Shown here: piece by piece, positions 46,108 to 53,979 of the stretch | How positions within the stretch are numbered: position 1 is the first letter of the stretch | Layout: each line of letters opens with the position of its first letter | Origin: Acidobacteriaceae bacterium | GTDB lineage: Bacteria > Acidobacteriota > Terriglobia > Terriglobales > Acidobacteriaceae | Direction: 5' to 3' | Assembly (NCBI GenBank): GCA_027449545.1 | Contig: DAIDLI010000118.1 | Location: 1 to 64,000 of the forward strand | Length of the DNA: 64,000 nt | Position numbers and translations under genes: made by a program | Notes under the pieces: generated by a model | The model's database searches: none | What the model saw: only the letters and a program-made list of their open reading frames with translations | What the model was told of the DNA's origin: nothing

Positions 46108-47094
46108 TCACCGCTCGCCGCGAAGTTCAGCGATTGATTCCGTCCAGAAAAACAGGACATCGCGAAAGTCGGCGTGCGCATCTTCTCGCTGGTAGGGGGC
46201 GATGGTGGCTTCAAGCCTCCCAACTTTTCCTGACCCGTTAGGTAACTCTTCGAACGCTTCCGCTACGCACCCGTCGGACGCCCTATAGACTACGGATCCT
46301 TGGTCGAACGATTTGTTCCAGTGAATACGGTACCGACTATCGCAGGCCTCAGATAGGTGCAGCGATTGCCTGCGGTATTTGGGGACCACTTCCGTGGAAC
46401 GAGTCCTCAGGTCTGAAAAAAGTGTCTGCTGGTCGCACTCTCTTGCCAAGAGCCGGGTCTCCGGCAAGGTAAGACGATATTTCAGGAGTCCCGCAACCGC
46501 TCTGCTCGGATGCGCAGTCGCCAATCGGTACGTAGTCGCTTCATAGGAGCTACCAAAGAAGGCCGACAGCCGTTCAACACCGTTAAGGCTGTAGTCGCCC
46601 GCTGCGACTCGCTGGAAGTCCTCGATGGGCATAAGGAGTTCCGCCCCGCCCAAATCGCAAAGCCGCTCAAGCTCGTTGGCTTCCTTAGAATCCGACTCAT
46701 GGATGTTGCGGAACCTTGCCCCCGTGCTGGTGCTTGGGAAGAATGTATGAGAAATCTCGTGGCCGATTGAAAATGCGACTCGCTGCGGCGGGCGATCTGG
46801 ATTGTAGAGGATTTGCCGTCCTTTTGGCGTTTGAATCAGAACTGCATCTCGCTCCTCACCACGCCGATGTTCGATGTCCATCGCCGTCACCCTGATTCCC
46901 AGGAGTGAGGCGATTATGATCATGCGCTGGAGCGGGTTGCTGAACCCTGGATCGTACTTGCGGTAATCAGCATTCACCTTGCGCGCTTGGTGAAGGACCG
47001 CGGAGCGCGGGCCCACTAATCCGCCAGCTGCCGCAGAAAGGGCAATGACGTCGGGGTCCGAATATTTGCGCCCAGCGATCCGTACTGTTCCCAT
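46108..47094 (-). CDS. ImmA/IrrE-family metallopeptidase
   Basis: 328 residues; ATG 47094 directly follows the XRE gene stop (TGAATG). The zinc-protease motif is SIGHEISHTFFPS, with a following acidic residue in ESDSKEANELERLCDLGGAE, as in the ImmA/IrrE (DUF955) family; a C-terminal domain of about 150 residues is extra. In mobile elements such as ICEBs1 the partner cleaves the cognate XRE repressor and releases the element's operon. Here it is coupled to an XRE gene and divergent from the ubiquitin-like operon, so the same arrangement is likely. Confidence 0.85.
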   Translation of the reverse strand: MGTVRIAGRKYSDPDVIALSAAAGGLVGPRSAVLHQARKVNADYRKYDPGFSNPLQRMIIIASLLGIRVTAMDIEHRRGEERDAVLIQTPKGRQILYNPDRPPQRVAFSIGHEISHTFFPSTSTGARFRNIHESDSKEANELERLCDLGGAELLMPIEDFQRVAAGDYSLNGVERLSAFFGSSYEATTYRLATAHPSRAVAGLLKYRLTLPETRLLARECDQQTLFSDLRTRSTEVVPKYRRQSLHLSEACDSRYRIHWNKSFDQGSVVYRASDGCVAEAFEELPNGSGKVGRLEATIAPYQREDAHADFRDVLFFWTESIAELRGER

Positions 47095-47568
47095 TCACTC
47101 TTGCGGGGGCCGCTGGGCGACTACCTTTATGGCATCCCACAGAAACCGCCACGCCTCCTTATCTTTTGGTCGATGCCCCCGAAAATTCAGATGAGAGAGC
47201 ATCTCTGTCTCCTGGTCAGAAAGATTCAGTTCCTGCTGTAGTTCCGCCAAACCAGGAGGTAGCTCCTCGGCCTGCGGAGCTGAACGCTGTCTGGCAGGAC
47301 GGCTCGCCGCATCGTCCAAAAGCTCGTCCAAAGTGACATCGAACGCGACAGTTATCGAAAACATGTATTGTATGTTGGGTTTGCCTGCCTCGCCGTTCTC
47401 CAGGTCCGAGATGTACGCCTTCGGAACTCCTGAATTTTCCGCCAAATTGGCCTGCGACCACCCCTTCCCCTGGCGAAGAAACCGCACACGCGCACCGAGC
47501 TTCTTAAGGTCGATTCTCGCGATATCCACTATTTTCCAATCCGTTGCAAATTTGTGTTGACACTCCAC
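47095..47568 (-). CDS. XRE-family repressor (ImmR-like)
   Basis: 157 residues from GTG 47568 (a second GTG at 47529 would remove 13 residues). The HTH is LGARVRFLRQGKGWSQANLA, then ENSGVPKAYISDLENGEAG; a C-terminal helical part contains LNLSDQETEMLSHLNFRG. Its promoter (TTGCAG, 17 bases, TACCAT) overlaps the palindrome at 47602-47622, so it probably represses itself and the divergent operon. The adjoining metallopeptidase is its likely inactivator. Confidence 0.82.
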   Translation of the reverse strand: MECQHKFATDWKIVDIARIDLKKLGARVRFLRQGKGWSQANLAENSGVPKAYISDLENGEAGKPNIQYMFSITVAFDVTLDELLDDAASRPARQRSAPQAEELPPGLAELQQELNLSDQETEMLSHLNFRGHRPKDKEAWRFLWDAIKVVAQRPPQE

Positions 47569-47636
47569 CGCACCCGCAGGATAATTCCAACAGGTCGTAA
47601 TAAACCGATGGTAGCTCGGTTTAATGAGGCCTGCAA
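47557..47636. promoter_or_regulatory. Divergent promoters and shared operator of XRE/ImmA and ubiquitin-like operons
   Basis: Rightward: TTGACA (47557-47562), 17 bases, GATAAT (47580-47585). Leftward: TTGCAG (complement of 47631-47636), 17 bases, TACCAT (complement of 47608-47613). AAACCGA and TCGGTTT (47602-47608, 47616-47622) are perfect arms with a 7-base spacer that cover the leftward -10 and the start of the rightward transcript. Confidence 0.75.
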
Positions 47637-47875
47637 GAGAAATTCAGCTAAGGAGGATCTCACGGCGAGCGGATGCGATACCGGCTTGGATGGCCGCTGC
47701 CGGGATGCAGACGGCTCAATCCGACGGAAGCGCGGGGGATACGCTCGTGAGGACCCTTCGCGAGGATTACGGCCCCCATTTTGCACCCGGAGTTCGCGGG
47801 GACATGCGACTTGACACCTTGCTCGATAGAGCTCGTGTGCCTTCGCTCAGCGAATACCTCCGGAACTTGAAGTAA
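47624..47875 (+). CDS. Small hypothetical protein, first gene of the ubiquitin-like operon
   Basis: 83 residues from ATG 47624; the start is uncertain because the operator sits directly before it and the only strong ribosome site (AAGGAGG, 47655 region) is inside; ATGs at 47690 and 47705 are alternatives. The C-terminal half is the most protein-like part: TLVRTLREDYGPHFAPGVRG, then DTLLDRARVPSLSEYL, a pattern seen in short proteins of mobile elements. Function unknown. Confidence 0.5.
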   Translation: MRPAREIQLRRISRRADAIPAWMAAAGMQTAQSDGSAGDTLVRTLREDYGPHFAPGVRGDMRLDTLLDRARVPSLSEYLRNLK

Positions 47876-47920
47876 TTTTTCGATTTCCCGGCCATGATCC
47901 GGAGAAAGGAGGTACGCTAC

Positions 47921-48103
47921 ATGGCTAATCTCGGTCAGCAGTTCCGCCCAGGTGAGCAGGTTCCCGTATCGGGAATCTACGCCTGCACCGGATGTCGCAC
48001 AAGCGCAAGTTTCAGCACGGACGTGAAAGGCCACATCTTTCCGCCGAGCCATTGCCACGGTTCGCAATGGCAGCTGGTACAAGCCACGCCCCATTCGCGG
48101 TGA
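47921..48103 (+). CDS. YjzC-like small zinc-ribbon protein
   Basis: 60 residues from ATG 47921, preceded by a strong AAAGGAGG. The opening GQQFRPGEQVPVSGIYAC matches the YjzC-like family (FKPGExxPxxGxY), continued by CTGC and later HCHG, which could bind one zinc. The terminal part (QWQLV) also fits. Role unknown; its place between the regulator and the conjugation genes suggests it belongs to the system. Confidence 0.7.
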   Translation: MANLGQQFRPGEQVPVSGIYACTGCRTSASFSTDVKGHIFPPSHCHGSQWQLVQATPHSR

Positions 48104-48183
48104 TCCTGTCGGGGCAGGCGGAACATCGCTTGCCCGCGGCAATCGACCATTGGACATTTTGTGAACCGCCTGGAGGACGATCG

Positions 48184-48336
48184 ATGAGACGAGAGCAACT
48201 GATTATTGTTGGTGCTTTGCTGATATTTCTTGCGTGGTGGCTATACCAACAAAGGAGATGTAATCGCGGGTGCCAGATGTTCGCCAATTCTCTCTTGCGG
48301 TTCGGACTGAGTGATCTCAGTGCCGGATTATTCTGA
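48184..48336 (+). CDS. Small single-pass membrane protein
   Basis: 50 residues from ATG 48184 after GGAGGACGATCG. One transmembrane helix, LIIVGALLIFLAWWLY, follows a basic N-terminus and precedes a tail with two cysteines (CNRGCQ). No family recognised. It lies between the YjzC-like and ubiquitin-like genes on the same strand. Confidence 0.6.
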   Translation: MRREQLIIVGALLIFLAWWLYQQRRCNRGCQMFANSLLRFGLSDLSAGLF

Positions 48337-48391
48337 AGCTGAATCACAACGCTGACAATTGCAAACCGAGCACAAACCAACAAGGAATTCC

Positions 48392-48655
48392 ATGACAAAT
48401 CAAACAGATCACAACGAGCACGAGCATTCGATTCACTACATCGTTGACGACGAACCTGAATCGACACTGAAGACAGTTCTCACACCCATCGAGATAATGA
48501 GTGACGCGGGGATTGACCCCAAGACCAATTATCTGGAGCAACTGATCCACGGAGACAAGCCGGTCTCGTACAAAGACAACCCCGAAGAAAAGATCGAGAT
48601 GAAGAACGGAATGCGCTTCATCACGAAGCCAATTGGACCGATGCCGGTCTCCTAG
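48392..48655 (+). CDS. Ubiquitin-like protein (multiubiquitin-family domain)
   Basis: 87 residues from ATG 48392. After an acidic, His-rich N-terminus comes a single beta-grasp-like unit: IHYIVDDEPESTLKTVLTPI, EIMSDAGIDPKTNYLEQL, KIEMKNGMRFITKPIG. The pattern of a short hairpin, the AGID helix and a final strand ending in G matches the multiubiquitin (PF14452-like) family as I know it. The chain ends PIGPMPVS: there is no C-terminal Gly-Gly, but G82 is followed by five residues that could be removed by the JAMM peptidase encoded two genes later. It would be the modifier of the conjugation system. Confidence 0.72.
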   Translation: MTNQTDHNEHEHSIHYIVDDEPESTLKTVLTPIEIMSDAGIDPKTNYLEQLIHGDKPVSYKDNPEEKIEMKNGMRFITKPIGPMPVS

Positions 48656-48668
48656 AGCAGAGGAAATC

Positions 48669-49040
48669 ATGTTTGGTAAAGATGCCTTCATTCAGGGCCT
48701 GAAGGAGCTTGGGTACACGGCCGAGGACCTCGGTGCGAACCGCGTAGCATTTGAATACACGATCAAGGACGGGCGCTTTAAGGATCGAATAATCAAAGTT
48801 GGGATCGAAGTTCCCGCGGATTTTAATGTGACCTGTCCAACCGGACCTCATATTTCTCCGAGCCTCATTCCCTTGAATCCGAGTGGTGCGGGGAATGACC
48901 GCGCCGCGGGTAGTGGATTTGGGCAGGAATGGCAGTATCTGAGCAGGCCATTCAGGGACCAGCAGGAGGGATGGAATCGGACGAAAAGGGACGTCAAAGC
49001 GTACCTTCGCCACGTGCGGCACATCCTCGACACGCTATGA
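48669..49040 (+). CDS. E2-like conjugating protein (prokaryotic E2 family)
   Basis: 123 residues from ATG 48669 after GAGGAAATC. The E2-like core is a N-terminal helix (FIQGLKELGYTAED), strands (VAFEYTIKDGRF, KVGIEVPADFNV), the segment TCPTGPHISPSLIP with C56 as the candidate catalytic cysteine, and the strongly conserved closing EWQYLSRPF...YLRHVRHILDTL. This matches the prokaryotic E2 group that accompanies multiubiquitin genes. The stop overlaps the ATG of the JAMM-E1 gene. It should receive the ubiquitin-like protein from E1 and transfer it to a target. Confidence 0.75.
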   Translation: MFGKDAFIQGLKELGYTAEDLGANRVAFEYTIKDGRFKDRIIKVGIEVPADFNVTCPTGPHISPSLIPLNPSGAGNDRAAGSGFGQEWQYLSRPFRDQQEGWNRTKRDVKAYLRHVRHILDTL

Positions 49041-50539
49041 CCTACAGCGCCGCATTAACCTCAGACGTAGATCGGGCTCTCAGGGCACATCTTCTTCGAC
49101 CCGACGGTCAGGAAGATCTCTGCTATGCGCTCTGGTTCCCCGGACAAGGCGCGAACCGACTCACAGCACTTATCTCCGAGCCGATTCTTCCGGGCGAAGG
49201 CGAGCGTCATATTCACGGTAATGCAAGCACCACAGGGGACTATCTCGGGCGAGCAATCGAATTAGCGAGCGCAAAAGGTGCGGGCATCGCATTCCTCCAC
49301 AGCCATCCTCACTCCGGATGGCAAGGCATGAGCCCAGACGACATTGCAACTGAGAAGCGGCAGGCAATCGCCGCAAAGGCGGCAACGGGGCTGCCCCTCC
49401 TCGGCCTCACCCTCGCAATGGATGGCGCATGGAGCGCACGATTCTGGATCAAGACGGCACCAAAGATCTATGAGAGGTATTGGTGCGAATCCGTGCGCGT
49501 AATCGGCGCTGGCGGGCTGGAAGTTACCTTTGCTGACGAACTTCTTCCGCCACCACAATTTCGTGAAGAGCTAATAAGAACGGTATCCGCATGGGGGACG
49601 ACTGCTCAAGAGAAATTGGCGCGCTTGACCTTCGGCGTGGTGGGTGTCGGTAGTGTAGGATCGGTCGTCGCCGAATGTCTCGCACGTATCGGCATCCAAC
49701 GGATCAAGTTGATTGACTATGACGGCATCGAGCGCCACAACCTCGACCGTCTTCTGCACGCTCATTCGCATGATGCGGCGGCAGGAAGGCGCAAGGTCGA
49801 TGTGATAGGAAAAGCGATCCAGCAAAGTTCCACCGCTGCCAATCCAATCATCGAGTCACATCCATTTGCGGTGACAGAGATCGACGGGTTCAACGAGGCC
49901 CTCGATTGTGACATCCTCTTTAGCTGTGTGGATCGGCCGTGGGCTCGACACGTTCTCAATTACATCGCTTACGCATATCTCATTCCCGTAATCGACGGTG
50001 GAATTTTGATCCGCATGCGCAATGACCGCTTGCGCCATGCAAGCTGGAAGAGTCATGCGATCTACCCTGCGACACGCTGTCTGCAATGTCTTGGCCAATA
50101 CGACCCTGACCTCGTCAATGTTGAGCGTCGGGGCGATCTCGATGATCCGACGTACATTGAGAATCTTCCCGGCGATCACGCATTGCGAAGGAACGAAAAC
50201 GTGTTCCCATTCAGCGCCAATCTCGCATCATCGCTCGTCATGCATGCATTGCACGTGGCCTTAAACCCTGTTGGGATTTCGAATGTCGGTGAACAGATAT
50301 ATCACTTCGTTGATGGGAGCATCGATCGGACTCAATATGCGACCTGCTATGACGGCTGCTATTTCCCGACTGTCATTGCGAGAGGAGACGCTGAGGGTCT
50401 CCCGATCACTGGACTCGATCTGGGTGCGGCAAAAGTCAGACAGAGAATGCAGCGACAAACCCCCACTTTCTCGGCCAAGATTGCCTCTGCGTGGAGCAAG
50501 TTCGCCGGTCTAATCGGGAAGCTAAATGCGCGATTCTGA
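49037..50539 (+). CDS. JAMM peptidase-E1 (ThiF) fusion
   Basis: 500 residues. Residues 1-150 are a JAB/MPN domain with a complete metal site: Glu in ISEPILPGEGE or nearby, HSHP at about 88-91 and S-P-D-D after seven residues (GMSPDD). From about 170 to 460 it is a ThiF/E1 adenylation domain: GVVGVGSVGSVVAECLARIG, LIDYDGIERHNLDRL, and a CLQC pair near 348 for zinc. It adenylates the C-terminus of the ubiquitin-like protein, and its JAMM half could process precursors or cleave conjugates. No separate deconjugase is encoded. Fusion of both functions in one chain is known from computationally described bacterial ubiquitin-like operons. Confidence 0.85.
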   Translation: MTYSAALTSDVDRALRAHLLRPDGQEDLCYALWFPGQGANRLTALISEPILPGEGERHIHGNASTTGDYLGRAIELASAKGAGIAFLHSHPHSGWQGMSPDDIATEKRQAIAAKAATGLPLLGLTLAMDGAWSARFWIKTAPKIYERYWCESVRVIGAGGLEVTFADELLPPPQFREELIRTVSAWGTTAQEKLARLTFGVVGVGSVGSVVAECLARIGIQRIKLIDYDGIERHNLDRLLHAHSHDAAAGRRKVDVIGKAIQQSSTAANPIIESHPFAVTEIDGFNEALDCDILFSCVDRPWARHVLNYIAYAYLIPVIDGGILIRMRNDRLRHASWKSHAIYPATRCLQCLGQYDPDLVNVERRGDLDDPTYIENLPGDHALRRNENVFPFSANLASSLVMHALHVALNPVGISNVGEQIYHFVDGSIDRTQYATCYDGCYFPTVIARGDAEGLPITGLDLGAAKVRQRMQRQTPTFSAKIASAWSKFAGLIGKLNARF

Positions 50540-50941
50540 CAAAACTCAGCAACACTGAACTGTCTGTTCTCAGGCGGAATTTGCGATGCAGGGAGAAATT
50601 GCGCGCAACACCGGGGCCCCTTCTCCGAGATAAGCTGGTGCCACCTTGTTGCAGTTCGGAGGCGGCGTACTGTTATCGTGGGCCGCTTAACGGGTAATCG
50701 CCAGTCGAAGGGCGAAGATGGCGGTACCGCAGGTTCCATTCTCCTTCCTGCGGCTCCACGTACCCGGGCTCAATAGTGACGAGCGGCCCGCTCGTCCATC
50801 GCCGGAATGCCAATACCGCATCGGCGCGCAAACAACGCCACCTTGAGGCAATCTGCTGACGGAATAGGATGAGTGGACGCTTCGGGAATCATAAAGGTCG
50901 GCCCGAAGCGCAAATAACAATTCCCTCGGATTACCCATCCC
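50540..50941. other. Gene-free stretch with three inverted repeats
   Basis: In 402 bases I see no supportable gene but three dyads: CCGCAGG/CCTGCGG (50727-50753), GACGAGCGG/CCGCTCGTC around one base (50778-50796), and CGCTTCGGG/CCCGAAGCG (50878-50910). The last lies 31 bases before the methylase gene and may be its operator; the others could be terminators or parts of an attachment or origin region. Confidence 0.5.
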
Positions 50942-51697
50942 ATGCGAGGTCCTCTCGCCTACATCGGCGGCAAGCGAGCCGTCGCGAAAGAAATCATCGC
51001 GCTCCTGCCGAGCCACGTGACCTACGTGGAACCTTTTGCGGGAGGCGCGCAGATTTTCTTCGCAAAGCCCCCGTCGAAGGTCGAAGTTCTGAACGATCTC
51101 GACGGCGAACTCGTGAACTTCTACCGCGTGATTCAGCGCCACTACGAGGAACTCGTCCGGTACATGCGGTTTACTATCGTGAGCCGCAGGCATTACGACC
51201 TCCTGAAGGCCACGCAACCGGAGACGCTCACGGACATCCAGCGCGCCGCGCGCTTCCTGTATCTCCAGAAAACGAGCTACGCCGGGCGCGTGACGAAGCA
51301 GAACTTCCGCACCGGCATCGTGAACCCTCCGGGGCTCAACCCGGAGCGCATCCCGGAACTCATCGAAGAAACGAACCACCGGTTGGCGCGCGTGCTCATC
51401 GAGTGTCTCCCGTACGAAAAAATCCTCGCGAAGTATGACAGCGCATCTACCTGTTTCTACATCGATCCGCCGTACTACGAGATCAAGCATTACAAGTTCA
51501 ACCTCGATCCCGATGACTTTCGGGTGATGGCGGAGCGTCTTGGCGCGGTGAAGGGCTCGTTCGTGCTATCGCTGAACGACGTTCCAGAAGTGCGTACGAT
51601 CTTTGGCGCGTTCCGGATTCGGGGGATCGAGATGCCGTACACGGCGCAAAAGATCGCAGGCAAGCGGTATAAGGAAGTTCTCATCACGAACTTCTGA
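50942..51697 (+). CDS. D12-class DNA adenine methyltransferase (Dam-like)
   Basis: 251 residues. Motif I is PLAYIGGKRAVAKEIIALLP with VEPFAGGAQIF, and motif IV is FYIDPPYYEIKHY (DPPY). This is the fold of Dam/M.DpnIIA N6-adenine methylases. There is no cognate restriction gene next to it, so an orphan methylase protecting or regulating the element is likely; it precedes the transfer genes. Confidence 0.9.
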   Translation: MRGPLAYIGGKRAVAKEIIALLPSHVTYVEPFAGGAQIFFAKPPSKVEVLNDLDGELVNFYRVIQRHYEELVRYMRFTIVSRRHYDLLKATQPETLTDIQRAARFLYLQKTSYAGRVTKQNFRTGIVNPPGLNPERIPELIEETNHRLARVLIECLPYEKILAKYDSASTCFYIDPPYYEIKHYKFNLDPDDFRVMAERLGAVKGSFVLSLNDVPEVRTIFGAFRIRGIEMPYTAQKIAGKRYKEVLITNF

Positions 51698-51812
51698 CCG
51701 TCGCGATGGGATTCCGGTCAAGCGGAAGAAATGAGGTGCAACTTATTGAATCCTCAGGTTCCGCGAGTCCCGCTGTTACCGATTTTGTCAGCCCCCTCCC
51801 CATACTGCCCTC

Positions 51813-53192
51813 ATGTTGCGATTCGTCGAAGAACTCATCATCGCGTGGTGGGACCGGATTCAAGGCCACCGGCGGGAGCGCGGCGCACCCTCGAAGGGCG
51901 CGGTGCTCCTTGGCCGTCGCGTGGTGGAAGACCGGCCCACCGATCAGCGGGTGACCATCAGCCAGACCCGCCTCACGACCCACCTGGGCATTGTCGGAAA
52001 GACCGGGAGCGGCAAGAGCTCCTTCCTGAAGGGGCTCTGCACGCAACTCATCACGCGGGGCCTTGGATTCTTCTTTCTGGACCTCCACGGCGATGCGACC
52101 CCGTTTCTTCTGCGGGCCATCGCCGCCGAAGAACGCACGCGGCACCGGGACCTCGCCGACCGGCTCACCCTGATCGACCTTTCGGACCGCGACACGTCGG
52201 TGGGTCTGAACCCCTTGGAATGCCGGGAACCGGATTTCGTGCACATTGCGGAATTCGCCGAGGTGCTGCGGCAGCGGTGGGGGCTTGACCACTTCGGCGC
52301 GCGTACCGACGAACTGCTCCGGAACGCTCTGTTCGTCCTCGCGGCGAACGGTCTCACGATCCTTGAGATCGCGCCGCTCCTCACGGACGGCGCATTCCGC
52401 GCGACGCTACTCCTCGGGGTGCGAAACGAGGAAGTCCGCGCGTACTTCGAATCGCGGTACGGCGCAGCAAGCCCGCAATTGCAGGCGGTGATGCGCGAAC
52501 CGATCCTCAATAAGGTTTCGGTCTTCACGAGCGATGAGCGGTTTCGGCATATCGTCGGACAATCGCAGTCCACGTTTTCATTCCGGGAAGCGATGGACGG
52601 CAATGCCTGGGTCATTGCGCGGCTGGAGAAGGGGAAGCATGGCGCACAAGCGCTCACCCTTGCGAGCCTCCTCTTCACTGTCGCCAAGAACGCGCTCTTC
52701 GCCCGCGAGCGCACCATGCCCTGGGTGATGGTGCTCGATGAGTTCCAGAACCTCGTGTCGCAATCGACCGACGTGGAGACGGTGCTTTCGGAGGCCCGCA
52801 AGTTCGGTGTGGGCATTGTGGCGGCGAACCAGTATCTCGATCAGTATCCGCCCTCGATGCGTGCGGCGCTCCTCTCCATCGGCACCCACGCCTTCTTTCA
52901 GCTCTCAAGTGCCGACGCCGGGAATGTCGCCCAGATGCTCGACGGTGGGAAGTCGCTTGCGGAAAAGCTCAAGAACCTTCCGCAGCGCCATTTCGTGGTG
53001 AAGACCGGCAGCGAATCGTGGCGGGAGGCGGTGGTGCCCACCGTGGTGGACCCGGGCGGCAGCTACGCCGACCTTCTCCGCCGCTCTCGCGCCGTCCACG
53101 CGCGCCCGCGCGTCGAAATCGAGCGCGAGATTGCGGCACGGCAGCAAGGATTCTCCAAGAAATCACACGAGGCACTCCATGACTGGAACTAA
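51813..53192 (+). CDS. Conjugative-transfer ATPase (TraD/VirD4- or TraM-like)
   Basis: 459 residues. P-loop GIVGKTGSGKSSFLKGL, a Walker B-like segment WVMVLDEFQNLVSQ, and an arginine-rich C-terminal linker. The order FFLDLHGDATPFLLRA, DRLTLIDLSD, VGLNPLE, and GVGIVAANQYLDQYPP is typical of the single-strand DNA-pumping ATPases of type IV secretion/coupling and related DUF87 families. It lacks an obvious N-terminal membrane pair apart from a short hydrophobic stretch (VEELIIAWW). It overlaps the next gene by 14 bases. It probably moves DNA or a relaxase complex, but no secretion channel genes are in the window. Confidence 0.8.
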   Translation: MLRFVEELIIAWWDRIQGHRRERGAPSKGAVLLGRRVVEDRPTDQRVTISQTRLTTHLGIVGKTGSGKSSFLKGLCTQLITRGLGFFFLDLHGDATPFLLRAIAAEERTRHRDLADRLTLIDLSDRDTSVGLNPLECREPDFVHIAEFAEVLRQRWGLDHFGARTDELLRNALFVLAANGLTILEIAPLLTDGAFRATLLLGVRNEEVRAYFESRYGAASPQLQAVMREPILNKVSVFTSDERFRHIVGQSQSTFSFREAMDGNAWVIARLEKGKHGAQALTLASLLFTVAKNALFARERTMPWVMVLDEFQNLVSQSTDVETVLSEARKFGVGIVAANQYLDQYPPSMRAALLSIGTHAFFQLSSADAGNVAQMLDGGKSLAEKLKNLPQRHFVVKTGSESWREAVVPTVVDPGGSYADLLRRSRAVHARPRVEIEREIAARQQGFSKKSHEALHDWN

Positions 53193-53979
53193 CCACACGC
53201 CTGTGCGCCGTCGCGGCCTCAACATCCAACCGCGCGACCTCGAACTCCTCCGGGAAGCGGGGATCATGCGCGTCGCGGATCGGGACCAGTTGAAGGTTGC
53301 CGCCGGGTTCCATTCGACGACGCGCATCAACGCGCGCCTCCTTGCCCTCGTCCGCGCCGGTCTTCTGCGCCGCTTCTTCATCGGCGCGGGTTCCGGGCGG
53401 AAAGCGCTCTATGCGCTTTCCCGGAAGGGCGGCCAACTCGTGAACCTGCCGCTGCGCGGACCGCGCCGTAGGCAGAATGAGGTACTCGTCGCCGACTTCT
53501 TCGTCCTGCACCAGCTTGCGGTGAATGGCGTGTACGCCGACCTGAAGTTCGGCGAGGCACTCCCGCACGGAGTCCAGTTCGTGAATTGGTTGGCGTTCTT
53601 CGAGCCGATCTCGCCTGCGGTGAGCCTCATCCCCGATGGGTATATCGAAGTGCGCGCACACGGGGGGACCGTCGCGGCATTCCTCGAAGTGGACCTCGGG
53701 CATGAACGGCTCGCGGTCTGGACCGCGAAGGCGAAGCACTACGTGCAGTTGGCCGTCTCGGGCGAATACGCGCGGCGCTTCCACCATCCCCAGTTCCGCG
53801 TGCTCGTACTCGTGAACTCCAAGCGCCGCCTGTTGTCGATCCGTGCGGCGGTCGCCGCAGTCACCGAAAAAATCTTCTGGTTTGCCACCTTGGATGATGC
53901 GCGAGGCGACAAGTTTGCGGGTTCGTGGCTCCGGCCCGAGGGAGATACCTACCAACCGCTATTCGAGGAACCGTCATGA
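53179..53979 (+). CDS. Replication-relaxation family protein
   Basis: 266 residues from ATG 53179, the frame being open slightly further up. The N-terminal winged helix is DLELLREAGIMRVADRDQLK, then STTRINARLLALVRAGLLRR; the rest matches the replication-relaxation (PF13814-like) family: LYALSRKG, FEPISPAVSLIPDGYIEV, AFLEVDLGHER. Such proteins accompany transfer ATPases in actinobacterial and other mobile elements and are thought to act as relaxase-like or replication initiator factors. No classical HUH relaxase lies nearby. Confidence 0.78.
   Translation: MTGTNHTPVRRRGLNIQPRDLELLREAGIMRVADRDQLKVAAGFHSTTRINARLLALVRAGLLRRFFIGAGSGRKALYALSRKGGQLVNLPLRGPRRRQNEVLVADFFVLHQLAVNGVYADLKFGEALPHGVQFVNWLAFFEPISPAVSLIPDGYIEVRAHGGTVAAFLEVDLGHERLAVWTAKAKHYVQLAVSGEYARRFHHPQFRVLVLVNSKRRLLSIRAAVAAVTEKIFWFATLDDARGDKFAGSWLRPEGDTYQPLFEEPS

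Noticed and set aside
44400-46110. Complete diversity-generating retroelement
   Set aside because: I looked on both sides of the variable protein for a reverse transcriptase and a near-identical template repeat and found neither; only the target gene is supported.
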